Of a stretch of 47,745 bases of DNA, positions 1 through 11,107 are shown piece after piece. Within the stretch, counting starts at the first letter, position 1; each line of letters opens with the position of its first letter. The notes beneath the pieces were generated by a model. The model was given only the letters and a program-made list of their open reading frames with translations. It did not search any database and was not told the origin of the DNA. This stretch comes from Liolophura sinensis (Eukaryota > Mollusca > Polyplacophora > Chitonida > Chitonidae): contig NW_027018277.1 of NCBI RefSeq assembly GCF_032854445.1, positions 1 through 47,745 of the forward strand, read 5' to 3'. The translations under genes were made by a program, and so were the position numbers.

Positions 1-110
1 AAATCGAATGTGCAAACCGCGTTGCTCTCCGACCAATACTTTTGGCTGTAGCGACAATTGAATGATCATTGATGTCATAGTCACGTGCCCAACAACGGCT
101 CTTACTCCAT
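1..110 (+). repeat. Partial satellite monomer at the left window edge
   Basis: This is the last fifth of a monomer, cut by the window start. It carries the CCGCGTTGCTCTCC segment, CAATTG (55-60), AATGATCATT (61-70) and GTCACGTG (80-87). One G is missing near position 10 compared with the usual CGAATGGTGC. Confidence 0.93.
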
Positions 111-3100
111 GGAAACCAGGGAAATTTGCAATTTTTTAAACAGCTGCCGATGCCTGGCCCAATTCCGCATCTATTAGAACCTTATAGATGTGGTTCAGTG
201 ATCAGTTTGTACTTTTACAGCAGACTGTATCTAGTACATTGTGTTTTTTATGTACGAATGGTGTGGTTTTTCTACACGTAGATAAAGACATTGAGATTGT
301 CTTGGACTTAGAAGTAAGACATATGCTGAGTGAGTTAAATGGGCTTAGCCCAAAGATTTGACGTCTTCTGGGCTACCGAAGGGCACATAACGTATAGTTA
401 AAAGTTGAATATAGTAACGACCAGTCGCGATTGTGCATAGTACAGTGTATCGATTTCAATTAACAAAAAGACCAGGCAAAAATGCAAAAGTGAAAAACTG
501 TTCCAGTGCTGCTGGTAAGAGGCTAATCCGACGTATTTTATCACGAGAAATCGAATGGTGCAAACCGCGTTGCTCTCCGACCAATACTTTTGGCTGCTAA
601 GCGACAATTGAATGATCATTGATGTCATAGTCACGTGCCCAGCAACGGCTCTTACTCCATGGAAACCAGGGAAATTTGCAATTTTTTAAACAGCTGCCGA
701 TGCTGGGCCATTTCCGCATCTTTTAGAACCTTATTGATGTGGGTCAGTGATCAGTTGTACTTTTTACAGCAGACTGTATCTAGTACCTTGTGTTTTTTAT
801 GTACAAATGGTGTGCTTTTTCTAACACCTAGATAAAGACATTGAGATTGTCTTGGACTTAGAAGTAAGACAATTGCTGGGTGAGTTTAATGGGTTTAGCC
901 CAAAGATTTGACGTCTTCTGGGCTACCGAAGGGCACATAACATATAGTCAAAAGTTGAATATAATAATGACCAGTCGCGATTGTACATAGTACAGTGTAT
1001 CCGATTTCAATTAACAAAAAGAACAGGCAAAAATGCAAAAGTGGAAAAACTGTTCCAGTGCTACTAGTAAGAAGCTAATCCGACGTATTTTGTCACGAGA
1101 AATCGAATGGTGGAAACCGCGTTGCTCTCACGACCAATACTTTTGGCTGTAGCGACAATTGAATGATCATTGATGTCATAGTCACGTGCCCAGCAACGGC
1201 TTCTTACTCCATGGAAACCAGGGAAATATGCAATTTTTTAACAGCTGCCGATGCCTGGCCCAATTCCGCATCTATTAGAACCTTATAGATGTGGTTCAGT
1301 GATCAGTTGTACTTTTTACAGCAGACTGTATCTAGTACATTGTGTTTTTTATGTACAAATGGTGTGCTTTTTCTACACGTAGATAAAGACATTGAGATTG
1401 TCTTGGACTTAGAAGTAAGACAATTGCTGGGTGAGTTTAATGGGTTTAGCCCAAAGATTTGACGTCTTCTGGGCTACCGACGGGCACATAACGTATAGTT
1501 AAAAGTTGAATATAGTAACGACCAGTCGCGATTGTGCATAGTACAGTGTATCCGATTTCAATTAACAAAAAGACCAAACAAAAATGCAAAAGTGGAAAAA
1601 CTGTTTCAGTGCTGCTGGTAAGAGGCTAATCCGACGTATTTTGTGACGAGAAATCGAATGGTGCAAACCGCGTTGCTCTCCGACCAATACTTTTGGCTGT
1701 AGCGACAATTGAATTATCATTGATGTCATAGTCACGTGCCCAGCAACGGCTCTTTCTCCATGGAAACCAGGGAAATTTGCAATTTTCTAAAACAGCTGCC
1801 GATGCCTGGGCCAATTCCGCATCTTTTAGAACCTTATTGATGTGGGTCAGTGATCAGTTGTACTTTTTACAGCAGACTGTATCTAGTACTTTGTGTTTTT
1901 TATGTACAAATGGTGTGGTTTTTCTACACGTAGATAAAGACATTGAGATTGTCTTGGACTTAAAAGTAACACAATTGCTGATGAGTTAAATGGGCTTAGC
2001 CCAAAGATTTGACGTCTTCTGGGCTACCGACGGGCACATAACGTATAGTTAAAAGTTGAATATAGTAACGACCAGTCGCGATTGTGCATAGTACAGTGTA
2101 TCCGATTTCAATTAACAAAAAGACCAACAAAAATGCAAAAAGTGGAAAACTGTTTCAGTGCTGCTGGTAAGAGGCTAATCCGACGTATTTTGTGACGAGA
2201 AATCGAATGGTGCAAACCGCGTTGCTCTCCGACCAATACTTTTGGCTGTAGCGACAATTGAATGATCATTGATGTCATAGTCACGTGCCCAACAACGGCT
2301 CTTACTCCATGGAAACCAGGGAAATTTGCAATTTTTTAAACAGCTGCCGATGCCTGGCCCAATTCCGCATCTATTAGAACCTTATAGATGTGGTTCAGTG
2401 ATCAGTTGTACTTTTTACAGCAGACTGTATCTAGTACATTGTGTTTTTTATGTACGAATGGTGTGGTTTTTCTACACGTAGATAAAGACATTGAGATTGT
2501 CTTGGACTTAGAAGTAAGACATATGCTGAGTGAGTTAAATGGGCTTAGCCCAAAGATTTGACGTCTTCTGGGCTACCGAAGGGCACATAACGTATAGCTA
2601 AAAGTTGAATATAGTAACGACCAGTCGCGATTGTGCATAGTACAGTGTATCCGATTTCAATAACAAAAGACCAGGCAAAAATGCAAAAGTGGAAAAACTG
2701 TTCCAGTGCTGCTGGTAAGAGGCTAATCCGACGTATTTTGTGACGAGAAATCGAATGGTGCAAACCGCGTTGCTCTCCGACCAATACTTTTGGCTGTAGC
2801 GACAATTGAATGATCATTGATGTCATAGTCACCGTGCCCAGCAACGGCTCTTTCTCCATGGAAACCAGGGAAATTTGCAATTTTCTAAACAGCTGCCGAT
2901 GCCTGGGCCAATTCCGCATCTTTTAGAACCTTATTGATGTGGGTCAGTGATCAGTTGTACTTTTTACAGCAGACTGTATCTAGTACTTTGTGTTTTTTAT
3001 GTACAAATGGTGTGGTTTTTCTACACGTAGATAAAGACATGAGATTGTCTTGGACTTAAAAGTAACACAATTGCTGGATGAGTTAAATGGGCTTAGCCCA

Positions 3101-3406
3101 AAGATTTGACGTCTTCTGGGCTACCGACGGGCAACATAACGTATAGTTAAAAGTTGAATATAGTAACGACCAGTCGCGATTGTGCATAGTACAGTGTATC
3201 CGATTTCAATTAACAAAAAGACCAAACAAAAATGCAAAAGTGGAAAAACTGTTTCAGTGCTGCTGGTAAGAGGCTAATCCGACGTATTTTGTGACGAAAT
3301 CGAATGGTGCAAACCGCGTGCTCTCCGACCAATACTTTTGGCTGTAGCCACAATTGAATGATCATTGATGTCATAGTCACGTGCCCAACAACGGCTCTTA
3401 CTCCAT
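111..3406 (+). repeat. Satellite monomers 1-6, indel-rich segment
   Basis: Landmarks at 111, 661, 1213, 1762, 2311 and 2860. Monomers 1-3 carry the same substitutions as monomers 7-9 (3407, 3957, 4507) about 3,296 bp downstream but add single-base insertions and deletions, for example extra T near 206, missing C near 449, missing G near 493, two extra bases near 595, extra A near 823, extra T near 1202. Monomers 4-5 and 6-7 form a duplicated dimer at a shift of about 1,097 bp: 4 and 6 share TTTCTCC before the landmark, TTTTCTAAA, ACTTTGTG and GTAACACAATTG. Monomers 1, 5 and 7 share ACATATGCTGAGTGAG. Spacing in this segment ranges from 547 to 552. No gene is present. Confidence 0.9.
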
Positions 3407-5056
3407 GGAAACCAGGGAAATTTGCAATTTTTTAAACAGCTGCCGATGCCTGGCCCAATTCCGCATCTATTAGAACCTTATAGATGTGGTTCAGTGATCA
3501 GTTGTACTTTTTACAGCAGACTGTATCTAGTACATTGTGTTTTTTATGTACGAATGGTGTGGTTTTTCTACACGTAGATAAAGACATTGAGATTGTCTTG
3601 GACTTAGAAGTAAGACATATGCTGAGTGAGTTAAATGGGCTTAGCCCAAAGATTTGACGTCTTCTGGGCTACCGAAGGGCACATAACGTATAGTTAAAAG
3701 TTGAATATAGTAACGACCAGTCGCGATTGTGCATAGTACAGTGTATCCGATTTCAATTAACAAAAAGACCAGGCAAAAATGCAAAAGTGGAAAAACTGTT
3801 CCAGTGCTGCTGGTAAGAGGCTAATCCGACGTATTTTATCACGAGAAATCGAATGGTGCAAACCGCGTTGCTCTCCGACCAATACTTTTGGCTGTAGCGA
3901 CAATTGAATGATCATTGATGTCATAGTCACGTGCCCAGCAACGGCTCTTACTCCATGGAAACCAGGGAAATTTGCAATTTTTTAAACAGCTGCCGATGCC
4001 TGGGCCATTTCCGCATCTTTTAGAACCTTATTGATGTGGGTCAGTGATCAGTTGTACTTTTTACAGCAGACTGTATCTAGTACCTTGTGTTTTTTATGTA
4101 CAAATGGTGTGCTTTTTCTACACCTAGATAAAGACATTGAGATTGTCTTGGACTTAGAAGTAAGACAATTGCTGGGTGAGTTTAATGGGTTTAGCCCAAA
4201 GATTTGACGTCTTCTGGGCTACCGAAGGGCACATAACATATAGTCAAAAGTTGAATATAATAATGACCAGTCGCGATTGTACATAGTACAGTGTATCCGA
4301 TTTCAATTAACAAAAAGAACAGGCAAAAATGCAAAAGTGGAAAAACTGTTCCAGTGCTACTAGTAAGAAGCTAATCCGACGTATTTTGTCACGAGAAATC
4401 GAATGGTGGAAACCGCGTTGCTCTCCGACCAATACTTTTGGCTGTAGCGACAATTGAATGATCATTGATGTCATAGTCACGTGCCCAGCAACGGCTCTTA
4501 CTCCATGGAAACCAGGGAAATATGCAATTTTTTAACAGCTGCCGATGCCTGGCCCAATTCCGCATCTATTAGAACCTTATAGATGTGGTTCAGTGATCAG
4601 TTGTACTTTTTACAGCAGACTGTATCTAGTACATTGTGTTTTTTATGTACAAATGGTGTGCTTTTTCTACACGTAGATAAAGACATTGAGATTGTCTTGG
4701 ACTTAGAAGTAAGACAATTGCTGGGTGAGTTTAATGGGTTTAGCCCAAAGATTTGACGTCTTCTGGGCTACCGACGGGCACATAACGTATAGTTAAAAGT
4801 TGAATATAGTAACGACCAGTCGCGATTGTGCATAGTACAGTGTATCCGATTTCAATTAACAAAAAGACCAAACAAAAATGCAAAAGTGGAAAAAACTGTT
4901 TCAGTGCTGCTGGTAAGAGGCTAATCCGACGTATTTTGTGACGAGAAATCGAATGGTGCAAACCGCGTTGCTCTCCGACCAATACTTTTGGCTGTAGCGA
5001 CAATTGAATGATCATTGATGTCATAGTCACGTGCCCAACAACGGCTCTTACTCCAT
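3407..5056 (+). repeat. Satellite monomers 7-9, clean copy of the three-monomer block
   Basis: Landmarks at 3407, 3957 and 4507, spaced exactly 550. Monomer 7 has AACAACGG, GTACGAATGG and ACATATGCTGAG. Monomer 8 has GGGCCATTTCC, GTACCTTGTG, CACCTAGAT, ACATATAGTC and GCTACTAGTAAGAAG. Monomer 9 has AATATGCAATTTTTTAACAG, CTACCGACGG, CCAAACA and TTTCAGTGCTG. The same order occurs in monomers 1-3. Monomers 15-16 (7809, 8359) repeat 7-8, and monomer 14 (7260) repeats 9, so these three monomers are modules reused in different orders. Confidence 0.88.
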
Positions 5057-7259
5057 GGAAACCAGGGAAATTTGCAATTTTTTAAACAGCTGCCGATGCC
5101 TGGCCCAATTCCGCATCTATTAGAACCTTATAGATGTGGTTCAGTGATCAGTTGTACTTTTTACAGCAGACTGTATCTAGTACATTGTGTTTTTTATGTA
5201 CGAATGGTGTGGTTTTTCTACACGTAGATAAAGACATTGAGATTGTCTTGGACTTAAAAGTAAGACAATTGCTGGATGAGTTAAATGGGCTTAGCCCAAA
5301 GATTTGACGTCTTCTGGGCTACAGAAGGGCACATAACTTATAGTCAAAAGTTGAATATAGTAATGACCAGTCGGGATTGTACATAGTAGATTGTTTCCGA
5401 TTTCAAATAAACAAAAACAACAGGCAAAAATGCAAAAGTGGAAAAACTGTTCCAGTGCTGCTGGTAAGAGGCTAATCCGACGTATTTTGTGACGAGAAAT
5501 CGAATGGTGCAAACCGCGTTGCTCTCCGACCAATACTTTTGGCTGTAGCCACAATTGAATGATCATTGATGTCATAGTCACGTGCCCAGCAACGGCTCTT
5601 ACTCCATGGAAACCAGGGAAATTTGCAATTTTTTAACAGCTGCCGATGCCTGGGCCATTTCCGCATCTTTTAGAACCTTATTGATGTGCGTCAGTGTTCA
5701 GTTGTACTTTTTACAGCAGACTGTATCTAGTACATTGTGTTTATTATGTAAGAATGGTGTGGTTTTTCTACACGTAGATAAAGACATTGAGATTGTCTTG
5801 GACTTAAAAGTAAGACAATTGATGGATGAGTTAAATGGGCTTAGCCCAAAGATTTGACGTCCTCTGGGCTACCGAAGGGCACATAACTTATAGTCAAAAG
5901 TTGAATATAATAATGACCAGTCGCGATTGTACATAGTACAGTGTAGCCGATTTCCATTAACAAAAAGACAAGGCAAAAATGCAAAAGTGGAAAAACTGTT
6001 CCAGTGCTACTGGTAAGAGGCTAATCCGACGTATTTTGTCACGAGAAATCGAATGGTGCAAACCGCGTTGCTCTCCGACCAATACTTTTGGCTGTAGCGA
6101 CAATTGAATGATCATTGATGTCATAGTCACGTGCCCAGCAACGGCTCTTACTCCATGGAATCCAGGGAAATTTGCAATTTTTTAAACAGCTGCCGATGCC
6201 TGGGCCAATTCCGCATCTTTTAGAACCTTATTGATGTGGTTCAGTGATCAGTTGTACTTTTTACAGCAGACTGTATCTAGTACATTGTGTTTTTTATGTA
6301 CGAATGGTGTGGTTTTTCTACACGTAGATAAAGACATTGAGATTGTCTTGGACTTAGAAGTAAGACAATTGCTGGGTGAGTTAAATGGGCTTAGCCCAAA
6401 GATTTGACGTCTTCTGGGCTACAGAAGGGCACATAACTTACAGTCAAAAGTTGAATATAGTAATGACCAGTCGCGATTGTACATAGTAGATTGTATCCGA
6501 TTTCAAACTAACAAAAAGACCAGGCAAAAATGCAAAAGTGGAAAAACTGTTCCAGTGCTGCTGGTAAGAGGCTAATCCGACGTATTTTGTCACGAGAAAT
6601 CGAATGGTGCAAACCGCGTTGCTCTCCGACCAATACTTTTGGCTGTAGCGACAATTGAATGACCATTGATGTCATAGTCACGTGCCCAGCAACGGCTCTT
6701 ACTCCATGGAAACCAGGGAAATTTGCAATTTTTTAAACAGCTGCCGATGCCTGGGCCATTTCCGCATCTTTTAGAACCTTATTGATGTGCGTCAGTGATC
6801 AGTTGTACTTTTTACAGCAGACTGTATCTAGTACATTGTGTTTTTTATGTACGAATGGTGTGGTTTTTCTACACGTAGATAAAGACATTGAGATTGTCTT
6901 GGACTTAAAAGTAAGACAATTGCTGGATGAGTTAAATGGGCTTAGCCCAAAGATTTGACGTCTTCTGGGCTACCGAAGGGCACATAACGTATAGTTAAAA
7001 GTTGAATATAGTAACGACCAGTCGCGATTGTACATAGTCCAGTGTATCCGATTTCAATTAACAAAAAGAACAGGTAAAAATGCAAAAGTGGAAAAAACTG
7101 TTCCAGTGCTACTAGTAAGAAGCTAATCCGACGTATTTTGTCACGAGAAAATCGAATGGTGCAAACCGCGTTGCTCTCCGACCAATACTTTTGGCTGTAG
7201 CGACAATTGAATGATCATTGATGTCATAGTCACGTGCCCAGCAACGGCTCTTACTCCAT
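5057..7259 (+). repeat. Satellite monomers 10-13, first copy of a four-monomer module
   Basis: Landmarks at 5057, 5608, 6157 and 6708. Monomer 10 has the rare CAGTCGGGATTG and AGATTGTTTCC. Monomer 11 has CAGTGTTCAG, TTTATTATGTAAG, TTGATGGATGAG and GTGTAGCC. Monomer 12 has CATGGAATCC and ACTTACAGTC. Monomer 13 has GAATGACCATT just before it and GTGCGTCAG. From about 5200 to 6840 the same rare variants recur in the same order at about 9050-10690, a shift of about 3,850 bp or seven monomers. Confidence 0.88.
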
Positions 7260-8908
7260 GGAAACCAGGGAAATATGCAATTTTTTAACAGCTGCCGATG
7301 CCTGGCCCAATTCCGCATCTATTAGAACCTTATAGATGTGGTTCAGTGATCAGTTGTACTTTTGACAGCAGACTGTATCTAGTACATTGTGTTTTTTATG
7401 TACAAATGGTGTGCTTTTTCAACACGTAGATAAAGACATTGAGATTGTCTTGGACTTAGAAGTAAGACAATTGCTGGGTGAGTTTAATGGGTTTAGCCCA
7501 AAGATTTGACGTCTTCTGGGCTACCGACGGGCACATAACGTATAGTTAAAAGTTGAATATAGTAACGACCAGTCGCGATTGTGCATAGTACAGTGTATCC
7601 GATTTCAATTAACAAAAAGACCAAACAAAAATGCAAAAGTGAAAAAACTGTTTCAGTGCTGCTGGTAAGAGGCTAATCCGACGTATTTTGTGACGAGAAA
7701 TCGAATGGTGCAAACCGCGTTGCTCTCCGACCAATACTTTTGGCTGTAGCGACAATTGAATGATCATTGATGTCATAGTCACGTGCCCAACAACGGCTCT
7801 TACTCCATGGAAACCAGGGAAATTTGCAATTTTTTAAACAGCTGCCGATGCCTGGCCCAATTCCGCATCTATTAGAACCTTATAGATGTGGTTCAGTGAT
7901 CAGTTGTACTTTTTACAGCAGACTGTATCTAGTACATTGTGTTTTTTATGTACGAATGGTGTGGTTTTTCTACACGTAGATAAAGACATTGAGATTGTCT
8001 TGGACTTAGAAGTAAGACATATGCTGAGTGAGTTAAATGGGCTTAGCCCAAAGATTTGACGTCTTCTGGGCTACCGAAGGGCACATAACGTATAGTTAAA
8101 AGTTGAATATAGTAACGACCAGTCGCGATTGTGCATAGTACAGTGTATCCGATTTCAATTAACAAAAAGACCAGGCAAAAATGCAAAAGTGGAAAAACTG
8201 TTCCAGTGCTGCTGGTAAGAGGCTAATCCGACGTATTTTATCACGAGAAATCGAATGGTGCAAACCGCGTTGCTCTCCGACCAATACTTTTGGCTGTAGC
8301 GACAATTGAATGATCATTGATGTCATAGTCACGTGCCCAGCAACGGCTCTTACTCCATGGAAACCAGGGAAATTTGCAATTTTTTAAACAGCTGCCGATG
8401 CCTGGGCCATTTCCGCATCTTTTAGAACCTTATTGATGTGGGTCAGTGATCAGTTGTACTTTTTACAGCAGACTGTATCTAGTACCTTGTGTTTTTTATG
8501 TACAAATGGTGTGCTTTTTCTACACCTAGATAAAGACATTGAGATTGTCTTGGACTTAGAAGTAAGACAATTGCTGGGTGAGTTTAATGGGTTTAGCCCA
8601 AAGATTTGACGTCTTCTGGGCTACCGAAGGGCACATAACATATAGTCAAAAGTTGAATATAATAATGACCAGTCGCGATTGTACATAGTACAGTGTATCC
8701 GATTTCAATTAACAAAAAGAACAGGCAAAAATTCAAAAGTGGAAAAACTGTTCCAGTGCTACTAGTAAGAAGCTAAACCGACGTATTTTGTCACGAGAAA
8801 TCGAATGGTGCAAACCGCGTTGCTCTCCGACCAATACTTTTGGCTGTAGCGACAATTGAATGATCATTGATGTCATAGTCAAGTGCCCAGCAACGGCTCT
8901 TACTCCAT
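7260..8908 (+). repeat. Satellite monomers 14-16
   Basis: Landmarks at 7260, 7809 and 8359. Monomer 14 is the class of monomers 3 and 9 (AATATGC, CTACCGACGG, CCAAACA). Monomers 15 and 16 are the classes of 7 and 8. Small private changes are TTTTGACAGC near 7362 and ATTCAAAAG near 8730. The order is 9-like, 7-like, 8-like, which places the three-monomer block in a rotated phase compared with 7-8-9. Confidence 0.87.
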
Positions 8909-11107
8909 GGAAACCAGGGAAATATGCAATTTTTTAACAGCTGCCGATGCCTGGCCCAATTCCGCATCTATTAGAACCTTATAGATGTGGTTCAGTGATC
9001 AGTTGTACTTTTTACAGCAGACTGTATCTAGTACATTGTGTTTTTTATGTACGAATTGTGTGGTTTTTCTACACGTAGATAAAGACATTGAGATTGTCTT
9101 GGACTTAAAAGTAAGACAATTGCTGGATGAGTTAAATGGGCTTAGCCCAAAGATTTGACGTCTTCTGGGCTACAGAAGGGCACATAACTTATAGTCAAAA
9201 GTTGAATATAGTAATGACCAGTCGGGATTGTACATAGTAGATTGTTTCCGATTTCAAATAAACAAAAACACCAGGCAAAAATGCAAAAGTGGAAAAACTG
9301 TTCCAGTGCTGCTGGTAAGAGGCTAATCCGACGTATTTTGTCACGAGAAATCGAATGGTGCAAACCGCGTTGCTCTCCGACCAATACTTTTGGCTGTAGC
9401 GACAATTGAATGATCATTGATGTCATAGTCACGTGCCCAGCAACGGCTCTTACTCCATGGAAACCAGGGAAATTTGCAATTTTTTAACAGCTGCCGATGC
9501 CTGGGCCATTTCCGCATCTTTTAGAACCTTATTGATGTGCGTCAGTGTTCAGTTGTACTTTTACAGCAGACTGTATCTAGTACATTGTGTTTATTATGTA
9601 AGAATGGTGTGGTTTTTCTACACGTAGATAAAGACATTGAGATTGTCTTGGACTTAAAAGTAAGACAATTGATGGATGAGTTAAATGGGCTTAGCCCAAA
9701 GATTTGACGTCTTCTGGGCTACCGAAGGGCACATAACTTATAGTCAAAAGTTGAATATAATAATGACCAGTCGCGATTGTACATAGTACAGTGTAGCCGA
9801 TTTCCATTAACAAAAAGACCAGGCAAAAATGCAAAAGTGGAAAAACTGTTCCAGTGCTACTGGTAAGAGGCTAATCCGACGTATTTTGTCACGAGAAATC
9901 GAATGGTGCAAACCGCGTTGCTCTCCGACCAATACTTTTGGCTGTAGCGACAATTGAATGATCATTGATGTCATAGTCACGTGCCCAGCAACGGCTCTTA
10001 CTCCATGGAATCCAGGGAAATTTGCAATTTTTTAAACAGCTGCCGATGCCTGGGCCAATTCCGCATCTTTTAGAACCTTATTGATGTGGTTCAGTGATCA
10101 GTTGTACTTTTTACAGCAGACTGTATCTAGTACATTGTGTTTTTTATGTACGAATGGTGTGGTTTTTCTACACGTAGATAAAGACATTGAGATTGTCTTG
10201 GACTTAGAAGTAAGACAATTGCTGGGTGAGTTAAATGGGCTTAGCCCAAAGATTTGACGTCTTCTGGGCTACAGAAGGGCACATAACTTACAGTCAAAAG
10301 TTGAATATAGTAATGACCAGTCGCGATTGTACATAGTAGATTGTATCCGATTTCAAATTAACAAAAAGACCAGGCAAAAATGCAAAAGTGGAAAAACTGT
10401 TCCAGTGCTGCTGGTAAGAGGCTAATCCGACGTATTTTGTCACGAGAAATCGAATGGTGCAAACGGCGTTGCTCTCCGACCAATACTTTTGGCTGTAGCG
10501 ACAATTGAATGACCATTGATGTCATAGTCACGTGCCCAGCAACGGCTCTTACTCCATGGAAACCAGGGAAATTTGCAATTTTTTAAACAGCTGCCGATGC
10601 CTGGGCCATTTCCGCATCTTTTAGAACCTTATTGATGTGCGTCAGTGATCAGTTGTACTTTTTACAGCAGACTGTATCTGGTACATTGTGTTTTTTATGT
10701 AAGAATGGTGTGGTTTTTCTACACGTAGATAAAGACATTGAGATTGTCTTGGACTTAGAAGTAAGACATATGCTGAGTGAGTTAAATGGGCTTAGCCCAA
10801 AGATTTGACGTCTTCTGGGCTACCGAAGGGCACATAACTTATAGTTAAAAGTTGAATATAGTAACGACCAGTCGCGATTGTGCATAGTACAGTGTATCCG
10901 ATTTCAATTAACCAAAAGACCAGGCAAAAATGCAAAAGTGGAAAAACTGTTCCAGTGCTGCTGGTAAGAGGCTAATCCGACGTATTTTGTGACGAGAAAT
11001 CGAATGGTGCAAACCGCGTTGCTCTCCGACCAATACTTTTGGCTGTAGCGACAATTGAATGATCATTGATGTCATAGTCACGTGCCCAGCAACGGCTCTT
11101 ACTCCAT
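8909..11107 (+). repeat. Satellite monomers 17-20, second copy of the four-monomer module
   Basis: Landmarks at 8909, 9459, 10007 and 10558. Monomer 17 shares the CAGTCGGGATTG and AGATTGTTTCC variants of monomer 10; 18 shares all rare variants of 11; 19 shares CATGGAATCC of 12; 20 shares the preceding GAATGACCATT of 13. After about 10690 monomer 20 departs from 13: it has TCTGGTACATTG, GTAAGAATGG and ACATATGCTGAG, then TTAACCAAAAG. This marks a breakpoint inside the monomer. Monomer 17 has the GTCAAGTG variant in place of GTCACGTG. Confidence 0.87.

Noticed and set aside
2545-2919. Longest minus-strand open frame, 124 codons
   Set aside because: It exists only because of indels in the noisy left patch, such as the extra C in TCACCGTG near 2832. 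The equivalent frame in other monomers is 60-96 codons and broken at the same places. No recognisable domain and no codon-level conservation.
3551-3858. Internal sub-repeat (CGAATGGTG occurs twice, about 299 bp apart, in many monomers)
   Set aside because: The similarity stops after nine bases and no other element repeats at the same offset, so chance is the better explanation.
5291-5581. Peptide start MTMTSM resembling a lacZ alpha vector start
   Set aside because: Only the first few residues are alike; the DNA does not continue as lacZ and the segment is an ordinary part of every monomer.
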